From: DATIYF01 sp035517775
Lineage (GTDB): Bacteria; Acidobacteriota; Terriglobia; Terriglobales; Acidobacteriaceae
DNA: 64,000 bases
NCBI GenBank assembly: GCA_035517775.1
Contig: DATIYF010000076.1
Span: 1-64,000, forward strand
Direction: 5' to 3'
Shown: one piece after another, positions 25,376 through 33,106 of the stretch
Position numbering within the stretch: the stretch's first letter is position 1
Layout: each line of letters opens with the position of its first letter
Notes under the pieces: model-generated
The model's database searches: none
What the model was told of the DNA's origin: nothing
Seen by the model: only the letters and a program-made list of their open reading frames with translations
Position numbers and translations under genes: made by a program

Positions 25376-26503
25376 ATGAAGAAGAGCATCGAGATCAGTC
25401 CCAACATCGAGACCCTGTTCGGAACCCGCGACGAAAATCTGCGCGTGCTGGAAGATGGGCTGAATATCACGATTGCTCTGCGTTCGGACTCCATCAGTCT
25501 GGAAGGGGCGGCCCGCGACGTGGCCCGCGCTGAGCAGGTCTTTGCCGACTTTGAGTACTTGCAGCGCTCCGGGTTCACCTTCGCCAACGGCGATCTGCAC
25601 AGCATGCTGCGCGTGCTGATCACCGACCCCAAGACCACGCTGCGCGGCCTGGCCGAGGCCGGCCGGCAGCGCTCCTTCGGGCGCCGCACGGTGCAGCCCA
25701 AGAGCACCAACCAGCGGCGCTACCTGGATGCGATCGAAAAGCACGACATGGTGTTCGGCATTGGCCCGGCCGGTACCGGCAAAACCTATCTCGCGGTGGC
25801 CATGGCCATCTCCGCGCTGCTGGCCAAACGTGTGAACCGCATCATCCTGGCCCGGCCCGCGGTCGAGGCTGGCGAACACCTGGGCTTTCTGCCCGGAACC
25901 TTGCAGGAAAAGATCGACCCCTATCTCAGGCCTTTGTACGACGCACTCTATGACATGCTCGATCCCGAGCGGGTAGAGCGCTATCTGGAAAAGAACGTGA
26001 TCGAAATCGCGCCCATCGCTTTCATGCGCGGGCGCACGCTGAACGATTCTTTTGTCATTCTCGATGAGGCGCAGAATACCACCTCTGAGCAGATGAAGAT
26101 GTTCGTCACCCGCCTGGGCTTCAACTCCAAGGCGGTCATTACCGGCGACATCACGCAGATTGACCTGCCCACGGCGCGGCGCAGCGGCTTGCTGGAGGCG
26201 GCGGAGGTGCTGAAAAACGTTCAGGGCCTTACGTTTGTTTATTTCGACGAGGGCGACGTGGTGCGCCATCATCTGGTGCAGCGCATCATTCGCGCCTATG
26301 ATGAACACAAGACCAGGGTGGCGCAGGAGCAGATGCCGCTGCTCGAGGCCAGGCCGGAGCCTAAGCCGGAACAGCGGGCAGGCTCGGGCGCCGACGCCGC
26401 CAATGGGCACGAGAATGGAAAGAACGGCGGTGCGGCCTCGGCGAATGCGGTGCAACGGGAGAGCCCAGGCCAGAAGTCTGCGGAAACTCCGGCGGCAGAA
26501 TAG
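25376..26503 (+). CDS. PhoH-family ATPase
   Basis: 375 aa. The N-terminal 100 residues form a KH/SAM-like region typical of PhoL/YbeZ. The NTPase core has the Walker A MVFGIGPAGTGKTYLAVAMA and the Walker B FVILDEAQNTTSEQMKMFVT, then TGDITQIDLP. The last about 70 residues are Gln/Glu/Ala-rich and probably disordered. By gene order it is the YbeZ partner of YbeY, which follows 110 bp downstream. Together with YbeY it is thought to act in rRNA maturation and ribosome quality control. A strong terminator hairpin follows it, so ybeY may have its own promoter. Confidence 0.93.
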   Translation: MKKSIEISPNIETLFGTRDENLRVLEDGLNITIALRSDSISLEGAARDVARAEQVFADFEYLQRSGFTFANGDLHSMLRVLITDPKTTLRGLAEAGRQRSFGRRTVQPKSTNQRRYLDAIEKHDMVFGIGPAGTGKTYLAVAMAISALLAKRVNRIILARPAVEAGEHLGFLPGTLQEKIDPYLRPLYDALYDMLDPERVERYLEKNVIEIAPIAFMRGRTLNDSFVILDEAQNTTSEQMKMFVTRLGFNSKAVITGDITQIDLPTARRSGLLEAAEVLKNVQGLTFVYFDEGDVVRHHLVQRIIRAYDEHKTRVAQEQMPLLEARPEPKPEQRAGSGADAANGHENGKNGGAASANAVQRESPGQKSAETPAAE

Positions 26504-26519
26504 AGCGTAAGCAAGCAAC

Positions 26520-26554
26520 CGGGAGGCGCCGCCGCGGGCCTCCCGATTTCTTTT
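26520..26554 (+). terminator. Rho-independent terminator after phoH
   Basis: CGGGAGGC (26520-26527) pairs with GCCTCCCG (26538-26545) around a 10-nt loop and is followed by ATTTCTTTT. This is a good intrinsic terminator on the plus strand, directly after phoH. It argues that ybeY begins after it, at the ATG at 26613. Confidence 0.7.
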
Positions 26555-26612
26555 GAGGGACAGATTGGGCAGCGCCAAAAACCGGGGCTCGTCGGCCAGT
26601 GGTTCAGTGGTC

Positions 26613-27101
26613 ATGCATAGAGCTGTGCCACGCTTGACGGCTGCGTCGCTGGCTCGCTTCGTCACCCGCGCCCAGCGGGCCATTGGCTTGCGCGGTGAAA
26701 CGCACATCGTAGTTGGCGGCAATCGCCTGCTGCGGGAACTGAATCGCCGTTTTCGCAAGAAGAATCGCTCGACCGATGTGCTTTCTTTCCCGCCCGCGCT
26801 CGCAGGTGGCGCCGGCCTCGCCGGTGACCTGGCAATTTCCGCCGAGTTGGCCGCGGCCAACGCCCGCCGCCTGGGCCACGGTACGGCGGAGGAGGTGAAA
26901 ATCCTGGCCTTGCACGGATTACTTCATCTGGCCGGCTACGACCACGAGCGCGATCGCGGCGAAATGGCGCGCGAGGAGCAGCGCCTGCGCCGCAGACTGG
27001 GGTTGCCCGCTGGGCTGATTGAGAGGCACTCCCGGGTGGCGATCGCCAACCACCGGCGGCCTCCGCAAAGACCGTCGGCCAGTTCGGCGGAGGCCCTGTG
27101 A
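26613..27101 (+). CDS. ybeY: Endoribonuclease YbeY (rRNA maturation factor)
   Basis: About 162 aa starting at the ATG at 26613 (MHRAVPRLTAASLARFV); the frame extends to 26553 but lies within the terminator. The zinc-binding signature HGLLHLAGYDHERDRGEM holds the three conserved histidines. RKKNRSTDVLSFP is the conserved substrate-side strand. It is a metal-dependent RNase in 16S rRNA 3'-end processing and 70S quality control. Its stop overlaps the start of the CBS protein by 4 nt (GTGA), and the four genes phoH-ybeY-CBS-era form the common bacterial cluster. Confidence 0.95.
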   Translation: MHRAVPRLTAASLARFVTRAQRAIGLRGETHIVVGGNRLLRELNRRFRKKNRSTDVLSFPPALAGGAGLAGDLAISAELAAANARRLGHGTAEEVKILALHGLLHLAGYDHERDRGEMAREEQRLRRRLGLPAGLIERHSRVAIANHRRPPQRPSASSAEAL

Positions 27102-28363
27102 ACTACGCCGTGGCGGCCGCGCTCGCCCTACTCATGTGGCTGCTCACTCTCGCCGCCTATGTGGATCGCGTGTACGCGGAAATGGGAAAATTTCTCTCCC
27201 GCGAGTTTCAGGATAACATTGCCGCCTTCGAGCACAAGGTCGAGCCCAGGCTGGGAGTAACGCGGCCCAGGGCAGTGCTCTCCATGGCCGTGCTGCGCCA
27301 GTTGCTGATGGCGGCCATTGCCATGCTGATCGGCTTTACCGTCTTCCGCGACCGCGCCTGGCATGCCGCCGAGATCCTGCAGGCCACCCTCAGCCTGATC
27401 CTCATCGTTATCGTCTTTGACCGCTTCCTGCCCTTTCTCTTTTTCTCGCGCACCCGCGGGGAGTGGCTTTCGCATTGGGCGCCGCTGCTCCGCATTCTTA
27501 TTTACCTGCTGCTGCCGGTCACCCTGGTGCTCGGCTTCCTGCAGTCGGTAAGCACGCTCACTCGCGAGCACTCCGACGACCAACAGGAAAGCGCCGCGGA
27601 AGCCGTGGACGCGCTCATCGAGGCCGGGCAGGAAGAGGGCATTCTCGATGAGAGCAACCGCCAGCTGATTCAGTCGGTGGTCGAGTTCAGCGAAAAGACG
27701 GTACGCGAGGCCATGAAGCCGCGGCCCGAAATCGTTGCCGTGCCCACCAACACGACCGTCGAGCAGTTCATTGAACTGCTGCGCACCAAGCCGTTTTCCC
27801 GGGTCCCGGTTTTCGAGGGCACCATCCATAACATCAAGGGCATTGTTTATGCGCAGGACGTTTTGCAGCTGCCCGACACCGAGGCCCGGTCCCGCACCGT
27901 GGATACGGTCATGCGCCGCGACGTTTACTTCGTGCCCGAGAGCAAACTCGTGAGCGACCTGCTGAAGCAGATGCAAAAGAACAATATCCGCATGGCCATT
28001 GTCGTGGATGAATATGGCGGCGTGGCCGGCCTGGTGACCATCGAAGACCTGGTCGAAGAAATTGTCGGCGAGATTCGCGATGAGCATGAGAAGGCCGAGG
28101 TGGTGCGCGAGAGCGACCAATCCTATGTGGTGCCCGGCAACATGGACGTGGACCGTCTGAATGAGCTGTTCGGCATGCGGCCCGAGGGAAAAGAATCGGC
28201 GACCGTCGCCGGCCTGGTGAGCGAGCTGGCGGGGCGCATTCCGCAGAAAGGCGAGGTCATTGAAGACGACGGCCTGCGCTTCGAAGTGCTGGATTCCACC
28301 GAGCGCCGCGTCGAGCGGGTGCGCATCTCGCTTGCCGAGCCACGGCAGATGAAGCTGATATAA
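27098..28363 (+). CDS. Hemolysin/CorC-type CBS-domain membrane protein
   Basis: 421 aa starting at GTG in the overlap with ybeY. Helices at about 3-23, 67-87, 93-113 and 125-147 form the membrane part. Two CBS domains follow (about 205-330: EAMKPRPEIVAVPTNTTVEQ; VMRRDVYFVPESKLVSDLLK; IVVDEYGGVAGLVTIEDLVE), then a CorC/HlyC C-terminal domain (about 340-421). The family is linked to Mg2+/Co2+ efflux and homeostasis, and in the ybeY-era cluster it is the usual third member. The CBS domains are expected to bind adenine nucleotides. Confidence 0.93.
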   Translation: MNYAVAAALALLMWLLTLAAYVDRVYAEMGKFLSREFQDNIAAFEHKVEPRLGVTRPRAVLSMAVLRQLLMAAIAMLIGFTVFRDRAWHAAEILQATLSLILIVIVFDRFLPFLFFSRTRGEWLSHWAPLLRILIYLLLPVTLVLGFLQSVSTLTREHSDDQQESAAEAVDALIEAGQEEGILDESNRQLIQSVVEFSEKTVREAMKPRPEIVAVPTNTTVEQFIELLRTKPFSRVPVFEGTIHNIKGIVYAQDVLQLPDTEARSRTVDTVMRRDVYFVPESKLVSDLLKQMQKNNIRMAIVVDEYGGVAGLVTIEDLVEEIVGEIRDEHEKAEVVRESDQSYVVPGNMDVDRLNELFGMRPEGKESATVAGLVSELAGRIPQKGEVIEDDGLRFEVLDSTERRVERVRISLAEPRQMKLI

Positions 28364-28378
28364 AGGAGCATCTGGCTG

Positions 28379-28516
28379 TTAGCCCCTAGCTTCCGGGTTC
28401 TGGATTCTCACTGGTACAAGATCTGTCCTGCCAATGGCTTTTCGGCGAAAAGCTGGCAGATAGAAGCTAAAAGCTAACTGCCAAAAGCCAGAATCCAGCG
28501 GCCAGAAGCCTTTGCC
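28379..28516. repeat. Short-word repetitive spacer before era
   Basis: The gap between the CBS gene and era is made of degenerate short words of the AAGCTGGCAGATAGAAGC type (AAAAGCTAACTGCCAAAAGCC and variants). It looks like a decayed repeat of the kind often seen between acidobacterial genes. I see no promoter or ORF in it. Confidence 0.4.
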
Positions 28517-29458
28517 ATGTCCTTTCACTCCGGTTTCGTCTGCATTCTCGGCCGTCCCAACGCGGGGAAGTCCACGCTGTTGAACGCGCTCGTCGGCGAA
28601 AAGCTGGCCATCATCAGCCCCAAACCGCAGACCACCCGCAACCGCATTCTGGGGATCCTCCATGTGAAGAAACAGAAAGGCCGACCCGGCGGACAAGTCA
28701 TCTTGATTGACACTCCCGGCGTGCACAAGCCCGATAGCTCGCTCGGGCGCAAAATGATGGCCGAAGTTCACGAGGCGCTGGAAGGCTGCGACTTGATTCT
28801 CGTCATTGTGGACGGCGCCCGACGCCGCGAACCTGCCGACCAATTTCTGCTCGACATGGTCGCCCGTTCGGGAACGCCTTCGTTTCTGCTGCTCAATAAA
28901 ATTGATCTGCTGCGGCAGGAGAAAGCCAAGCTGCTTCCGCTGATCGAGGAATACAGCAAGCTGCATGAGTTTCGCCAAGTCCTTCCGCTCTCCGCCAGAA
29001 AGCGCGATGGCTTGGATACGTTGGTTGAAAAGTTGATCGCGGCTTTGCCCGAAGGCCCAAAGTATTTTCCCGAAGACCAGGTTACCGACCAGCCGGCGCG
29101 TTTCATGGCGGCGGAGATCATCCGCGAGCAGATTCTGCTGGAGACGCGGGAGGAATTACCCTACGCCACAACCGTGATCATCGAGCAATTCGAAGAAGGA
29201 GCTAAGCTGACGCGCATTGCCGCCGCGATCTTCTGCGAGCGCGAAAGCCAGAAGGGAATTCTGGTCGGCAAGGGCGGCCAGATGCTCAAGAAAATCGGCA
29301 CCGAGGCCCGCCTGCAGATGGAAAAAATGCTGGGGACCAAAGTATTTCTCGAACTGTTCGTCAAAGTGCGCTCGGGCTGGCGCGACTCCCGCGAATTTGT
29401 GGATGATCTCGACTGGCGCCGCCAGCTGGAGCAATTGGCCGGGCCGGGAAAAACGTGA
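28517..29458 (+). CDS. era: GTPase Era
   Basis: A 313-aa ribosome-assembly GTPase. G-domain motifs: G1 ILGRPNAGKSTLLNALVG, G3 LIDTPGVH, G4 LLNKIDLL, G5-like LPLSARKRDGLDTL. The C-terminal KH domain (about 230-300) carries GILVGKGGQMLKKIGTEARL, which binds the 3' end of 16S rRNA. The start is the ATG at 28517. It is preceded by a 150-bp repetitive spacer and followed directly by a tiny membrane protein gene. Confidence 0.97.
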   Translation: MSFHSGFVCILGRPNAGKSTLLNALVGEKLAIISPKPQTTRNRILGILHVKKQKGRPGGQVILIDTPGVHKPDSSLGRKMMAEVHEALEGCDLILVIVDGARRREPADQFLLDMVARSGTPSFLLLNKIDLLRQEKAKLLPLIEEYSKLHEFRQVLPLSARKRDGLDTLVEKLIAALPEGPKYFPEDQVTDQPARFMAAEIIREQILLETREELPYATTVIIEQFEEGAKLTRIAAAIFCERESQKGILVGKGGQMLKKIGTEARLQMEKMLGTKVFLELFVKVRSGWRDSREFVDDLDWRRQLEQLAGPGKT

Positions 29459-29692
29459 TTGAGCTTCGGCCGCGCCCTAACCGTACTGACGCTGCTTCTG
29501 CTGACGTGCAGCATTGTTTACGGAATCCTGTTCATGGTGTTCGAGGTCTTCAATTACGAGACGTACCGTCACCATCCCGGCGAAGGAACATATACCCGCT
29601 TCAAGTACGCAAGGAATCAAGCTCTTGGCTTCGGTGCGCTGGGTTGCTTTTGCGCCGGCTACATCTGGCTCATTGTCATCCTGACCCAGTGA
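29459..29692 (+). CDS. Small two-helix membrane protein
   Basis: 77 aa with TTG start at 29459, immediately after the era stop. Helices: about 7-27 (ALTVLTLLLLTCSIVYGI) and 55-76 (GFGALGCFCAGYIWLIVIL). The loop contains YETYRHHPGEGTYTRFKYAR. I do not recognise a family. Tight spacing suggests co-transcription with era. The frame and its hydrophobic pattern look real, but a TTG start leaves some doubt. Confidence 0.5.
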   Translation: MSFGRALTVLTLLLLTCSIVYGILFMVFEVFNYETYRHHPGEGTYTRFKYARNQALGFGALGCFCAGYIWLIVILTQ

Positions 29693-29739
29693 CCGAATCG
29701 GATGAGCCATAGGCCTGGCTCCGCCGCCCACATCCCTTA

Positions 29740-30018
29740 CTAAACCAACTCAATCACGACCCGCTGGCCAACCAACGCCGCGGCCCGCTGCAGGCTCGAT
29801 AGGGTGATGTCCCGTTTGGGATCGAGAATGCGATCTACCTGGGCGCGGCTGGTCTTCAGCAGGGCTGCCATCCGCGTCTTGGAAAGCTTTTTCTTCTTCA
29901 TGGCCCTTGCCAGCTGCCAAGCCACGACCTCCTTGACCGCTTGCGCCTGCGCCTCCTCGAAGATGTTTTCCTGCTTCAAGAAGTCATCAATGCTCGATCC
30001 CATGTTCTTCCTGCTCAT
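29740..30018 (-). CDS. higA: XRE-type antitoxin (HigA-like)
   Basis: 92 aa. The helix-turn-helix is at about residues 45-65 (LSKTRMAALLKTSRAQVDRI), followed by the typical XRE tail ITLSSLQRAAALVGQRV. Its start overlaps the toxin stop (30015-30018), toxin gene first, as in host-inhibition (HigBA) modules. It should neutralise the partner and repress the pair's own promoter. One of three toxin-antitoxin modules in a row. Confidence 0.88.
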   Translation of the reverse strand: MSRKNMGSSIDDFLKQENIFEEAQAQAVKEVVAWQLARAMKKKKLSKTRMAALLKTSRAQVDRILDPKRDITLSSLQRAAALVGQRVVIELV

Positions 30019-30374
30019 TGTTCCAGCTCCTTCTGCCGTTTGCGAGCCAGCGCCAGGTCATCCTCGGGCGTAGCCCGCGTTTTCTTTATGAATCCGTGCA
30101 ACGCCACCAAGCGGCCCTGGTAAAAACAGATCAAGACTCGCGCCGTGCGGTTCCTGGGCAGACCGGTACGAAGCTCCCACAGACCGTTCCTCATTGGGCG
30201 GCATAGGGACATTCCAACCGGCCAACGCCACTGCGCCCGCAGCAGGTCCGTTCCGATAGCGTGGCGCTCCCCGTCGTCCAACCCCCTCAGCCATTCGCGC
30301 ACCGGTTCGCCGCCGGCATCGTTGCGGAAGAAGACGAGTGGAACCTTCCGGGGCGGTGCTGCCTTCCGCGCCAT
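30015..30374 (-). CDS. higB: RelE/HigB-type toxin (phage Gp49-like family)
   Basis: 119 aa. The Gp49-like/HigB fold shows in PLVFFRNDAGGEPVREWLRG, LRAQWRWPVGMSLCRPM, GLWELRTGLPRNRTARVLIC and FIKKTRATPEDDLALARKRQ. By family such proteins cleave mRNA at the ribosome. The gene reads toward the antitoxin with a 4-bp overlap. It faces away from the vapBC unit starting at 30471, so a single 96-bp spacer must hold both promoters. Confidence 0.88.
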   Translation of the reverse strand: MARKAAPPRKVPLVFFRNDAGGEPVREWLRGLDDGERHAIGTDLLRAQWRWPVGMSLCRPMRNGLWELRTGLPRNRTARVLICFYQGRLVALHGFIKKTRATPEDDLALARKRQKELEQ

Positions 30375-30411
30375 AGTTCTTACTCCGGAAGTGTACCATT
30401 AAAGATACATC

Positions 30412-30448
30412 TTGACGTGTATATACCAGCTGCATAGTATGTATATAC
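30412..30448 (+). promoter_or_regulatory. vapBC promoter with two GTATATAC palindromic operators
   Basis: A -35-like TTGACG (30412-30417), 17-nt spacer and TAGTAT (30435-30440) form a plausible sigma-70 promoter. Two identical palindromes, GTATATAC, lie at 30419-30426 and 30441-30448, 22 bp apart (about two helical turns), flanking the -10. This spacing is as expected for an autorepressing VapB dimer pair. The vapB ATG is 22 bp further on. This is inference from the pattern. Confidence 0.6.
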
Positions 30449-30470
30449 GAAGGCAGGGGGGGCAGATTCG

Positions 30471-30659
30471 ATGGCTGTGACCATGACATCCATCCGGCTG
30501 GATACGGAGTTGGCCGACGAGGCCGCCAAACTTCTCGGCGTAAAGTCCCGCACTCAGGCCATCCACGTGGCGCTGCGCGAGCTGGTCGCCTTGCAGCGTT
30601 TCAAGAAGCTGATGAAGAAAAACGAAGGCAAACTCTCTTTCGCGGGTCACGGTGAGTGA
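30471..30659 (+). CDS. vapB: VapB antitoxin
   Basis: 62 aa. An N-terminal ribbon-helix-helix-like DNA-binding part (TSIRLDTELADEAAKLLGVK, then SRTQAIHVALRELVALQRFK) and a short C-terminal toxin-wrapping tail. Immediately upstream is a promoter with paired palindromes. Its stop overlaps the toxin GTG start by 8 bp. It should block the VapC RNase and repress this operon. Confidence 0.88.
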   Translation: MAVTMTSIRLDTELADEAAKLLGVKSRTQAIHVALRELVALQRFKKLMKKNEGKLSFAGHGE

Positions 30660-31059
30660 CCTCGTCATCTTCGACACATCCATTTTTATTGACGATCTGC
30701 GAACCGGACGCCACCGGCAGAAAATCCAGTCCATTACCGGTCTCATTCGGACATCGTCGGTCGTGCTGGCCGAATTGTGGCGGGGCGCCACCCGGCCTGC
30801 GGAACACAGGTTCTTGCACGCGTTGACGCGAAATCATCCTATCCTCACGCCCAGCGAGAAGAATTGGCTGGTGTCAGGGCAGCTCCTGGGAAAGATTCGC
30901 GCCGACCACGGATTTCTGCCCGCCAAGCTACGCGACCTGCACTTCGATGTGCTCATCGCGCTGACTGCTCGTTCTTATGGCGCGCGCTTGATTACCTCCG
31001 ACCGCGCCGATTACCAGATCATCCATAGCTACAAGAGAATTCAACTTGAAATATGGTAA
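30652..31059 (+). CDS. vapC: VapC toxin (PIN-domain RNase)
   Basis: 135 aa. PIN-domain acidic residues are visible: Asp in VIFDTSIFIDDL, Glu in VVLAELWRGA, Asp in LHFDVLIALTARSYG, and Asp in LITSDRADYQII. VapC enzymes cleave tRNA or rRNA when freed. The GTG start lies inside vapB. The intergenic 31060-31165 separates it from the next pair. Confidence 0.88.
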   Translation: MSDLVIFDTSIFIDDLRTGRHRQKIQSITGLIRTSSVVLAELWRGATRPAEHRFLHALTRNHPILTPSEKNWLVSGQLLGKIRADHGFLPAKLRDLHFDVLIALTARSYGARLITSDRADYQIIHSYKRIQLEIW

Positions 31060-31121
31060 CCTTGCCCCGCCGCGAACTCCTGCTGAGTACGTTTTAGGAA
31101 ACCGTCGGTCCCTTAGGTCTA

Positions 31122-31161
31122 TTGACTACACGTACAGTACGTGATACACGTATAGTACGTG
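31122..31161 (+). promoter_or_regulatory. Twin perfect palindromes in the second vapBC-type promoter
   Basis: CACGTACAGTACGTG (31129-31143) and CACGTATAGTACGTG (31147-31161) are perfect CACGTA-N3-TACGTG palindromes, 18 bp apart. A TTGACT (31122-31127) precedes them, and TACACG lies 17 nt on. The second palindrome ends 4 bp before the start codon of the antitoxin. This is the layout of an autoregulatory operator. The arms differ from those of the first vapBC unit (GTATATAC), so each pair probably controls only itself. Confidence 0.65.
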
Positions 31162-31165
31162 AAAT

Positions 31166-31408
31166 ATGGCTATGACCAAGCAGAATGTGACCATTAGCCT
31201 CAGTCGGCAAACTCTCCGCAAGGCGAAGATCCTGGCGGCGCGTCGAGATTCCTCCATCAGCCGGCTGCTGGCCGAGCAGATCGAGATTCTGGTCGGGGAG
31301 GAAGAGGCCTACGAGCGGGCGGAGCGGCAGGCCGCCGCCCTGCTTGATCAGGGATTTCATCTGGGCGGTGTAATTCACTCCAGCCGGGATCAGTGGCATG
31401 AGCGATAA
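31166..31408 (+). CDS. Putative antitoxin of a PIN-domain pair (DUF6364-like)
   Basis: 80 aa: MTKQNVTISLSRQTLRKAKI, LAARRDSSISRLLAEQIEIL, then a Glu/Arg-rich helix and GFHLGGVIHSSRDQWHER. The N-terminal part fits a short RHH-type fold of the DUF6364 family, usually encoded beside PIN toxins. Overlaps the next gene by 11 bp. Start is the ATG at 31166, right after the palindromes. Confidence 0.82.
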   Translation: MAMTKQNVTISLSRQTLRKAKILAARRDSSISRLLAEQIEILVGEEEAYERAERQAAALLDQGFHLGGVIHSSRDQWHER

Positions 31409-31817
31409 GAGCTTCGTCGACACCAACGTCTTGATCTATGCTCACGATGTGGATGCCGGAGCCAAGCACGATGTGGCAAAGATCGTCCTGCGTGAACTTT
31501 GGAGCCAGCGGACTGGCGTTCTCAGCGTGCAAGTGCTGCAAGAGTTTTATGTGAACGTTACGGGCAAGATCGCCACTCCTCTTGGCAAAGATGAAGCGCG
31601 GTTGCTGGTGAACAGCTACTCCATCTGGTGCACGGAAACCACGCCTGCCGAAATCGCAACCGCATTTCGGATCGAGGACGAAGCGCGCATTGGGTTCTGG
31701 GATGCGCTGATCGTTGCTTCGGCAGCTAAGTGCGGGGCCCTTCGGATTCTCTCCGAAGATCTGAATGCCGGGCAGAAGATTGCTGGCATACGCGTCGAAA
31801 ACCCATTCGCTTCCTAA
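31398..31817 (+). CDS. PIN-domain toxin (VapC-like)
   Basis: 139 aa. Acidic PIN residues: FVDTNVLIYAHDVDAG, VLQEFYVNVTGK, ARIGFWDALIVASAAKCG, and LRILSEDLNAGQKI. Its start lies inside the antitoxin gene. By family it is a ribonuclease held inactive by its partner. Only 9 bp separate its stop from the permease gene that follows. Confidence 0.88.
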   Translation: MSDKSFVDTNVLIYAHDVDAGAKHDVAKIVLRELWSQRTGVLSVQVLQEFYVNVTGKIATPLGKDEARLLVNSYSIWCTETTPAEIATAFRIEDEARIGFWDALIVASAAKCGALRILSEDLNAGQKIAGIRVENPFAS

Positions 31818-31826
31818 CAGAGACTT

Positions 31827-32684
31827 TTGTCCACTCTCTCCATCTCGCTCCCGCGCGCCGCCCGGCATAATCCGCTGGCAGCCATCGGCGTGGTACTGGT
31901 TCTCGCGTTCGTCATATGCGCCGTGTTTGCGCCCTGGATCGCTCCCCAGGATCCTGCGTTCATCAATCTTCCCATGCGGCTGGCGCCGCCTTCTGCGGTC
32001 CACTGGTGCGGCACCGATGAACTGGGGCGCGACATTCTCTCCCGCCTGATTTACGGCTCGCGCATCTCCATGCTGGTCGGCAGCTGCGTGGTGGCCGCCT
32101 CGCTCGGTCTTGGTTTGATCATCGGCTCCGTTGCTGGTTACTACGGCGGTGGCATTGACCGCTTCGTGAACGTCGTGCTGGTGAACGCCTTCATGTCGTT
32201 TCCCGGCATTCTTCTCGCGATTGCCTTTGTTGCCTTCCGCGGGCCGGGCATCTTCAATTTGATCTTCGCGCTCTCGCTCGGCGGCTGGGTTGGCTACGCG
32301 CGCCTGGTGCGCGGCCAGGTGCTGGCGGCGCGCGAGCGCGAGTATGTCGAAGCCGCGCGGGCGCTGGGTGCAAATGATCTGCGCATCGTCGTGCGTCATA
32401 TTCTTCCCAACATCATTCAGCCGGTGATCGTGCAGGCTGCCATCGGCATGGCCGGCGCGATTCTTGCCGAAGCCACTATGAGTTTCCTCGGCCTCGGAGT
32501 TCCGCCGCCCACTGCAAGCTGGGGCACCATGCTCAACGACGGACGCGCGCATCTGTTCGACGCTCCTCACCTGGTGATCTTTCCGGCGCTCGCCGTGATG
32601 CTTGCCGTTCTTTCCTTCAACTTCATTGGCGATGCCCTGCGCGATTATCTCGATCCCCGCGCCCGCATCGAAGCCGGAATCTAA
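31827..32684 (+). CDS. ABC transporter permease of the DppC/OppC type
   Basis: 285 aa with a TTG start at 31827. An N-terminal OppC-N helix (LAAIGVVLVLAFVICAVFAP) is followed by HWCGTDELGRDILSRLIYGS, the EAA-loop region REYVEAARALGANDLRIVVR, and GDALRDYLDPRARI at the end, about five or six helices in all. It belongs to the dipeptide/oligopeptide/nickel importer group, which normally sits with DppB, two ATPases and a binding protein. None of these are in the window. It is downstream of, and co-directional with, the toxin-antitoxin genes. Confidence 0.85.
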   Translation: MSTLSISLPRAARHNPLAAIGVVLVLAFVICAVFAPWIAPQDPAFINLPMRLAPPSAVHWCGTDELGRDILSRLIYGSRISMLVGSCVVAASLGLGLIIGSVAGYYGGGIDRFVNVVLVNAFMSFPGILLAIAFVAFRGPGIFNLIFALSLGGWVGYARLVRGQVLAAREREYVEAARALGANDLRIVVRHILPNIIQPVIVQAAIGMAGAILAEATMSFLGLGVPPPTASWGTMLNDGRAHLFDAPHLVIFPALAVMLAVLSFNFIGDALRDYLDPRARIEAGI

Positions 32685-32754
32685 AAAGCCCGGCCCCTTC
32701 CTTACCAAAAGGTGGTTGACGCAATGTGTCAAGAAACTGCCTTTCCATGCCCTA

Positions 32755-32976
32755 CTGAGGTTTGCATGATATTGTGACAACCCAACCCCTTTGTCATTCC
32801 GAGCGGAGTTCCGTCATCCGCGAAGCGGATGATGAAACGTAGTCGAGGAACCTGCTGTGGGGAGGCCGCCAGCAAGCAGGTTTCTCGACCCCGCAGGATT
32901 GCCCGCTTCGCCGACCATCCTGCTGCGCTCGGAATGACAAAGCGTTGCAATTGTCACTGTATTCTGCAAACCTCAA
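32755..32976 (-). mobile_element. MITE-like element, copy 1
   Basis: Terminal inverted repeats start just inside TA dinucleotides: left TGAGGTTTGCATGATATTG (from 32756) and right, read from the other end, TGAGGTTTGCAGAATACAG. TA sits at 32753-32754 and 32977-32978, one base outside the TIRs, like the target duplications of IS630/Tc1-type elements. The interior holds several hairpins (GTCATTCCGAGCGGAG...; CGAGGAACCTGCT...). No ORF. Its reverse complement aligns closely with copy 2. It is 222 bp and lies between the permease and the FAD oxidoreductase. Confidence 0.75.
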
Positions 32977-33106
32977 TAATATAGAGGCGCTCTTTTCAAA
33001 TGACGCTCGACCGGAGCATTGAAGCCTCCATATTCCATATTCGAAGTGCGGTTTACGGATACGAGGAGAATCATTCTTGCCCGGCAAACAGACAACGGAG
33101 GATTCG

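Noticed and set aside
25316..26860. Minus-strand ORF of 514 codons opposite phoH
   Set aside because: Antisense to phoH and its neighbours, with no credible motif.
32755..32976. Copy 1 hairpins as a plain terminator of the permease gene
   Set aside because: The TIRs, the TA flanks and the second, inverted copy make a mobile element the better reading.
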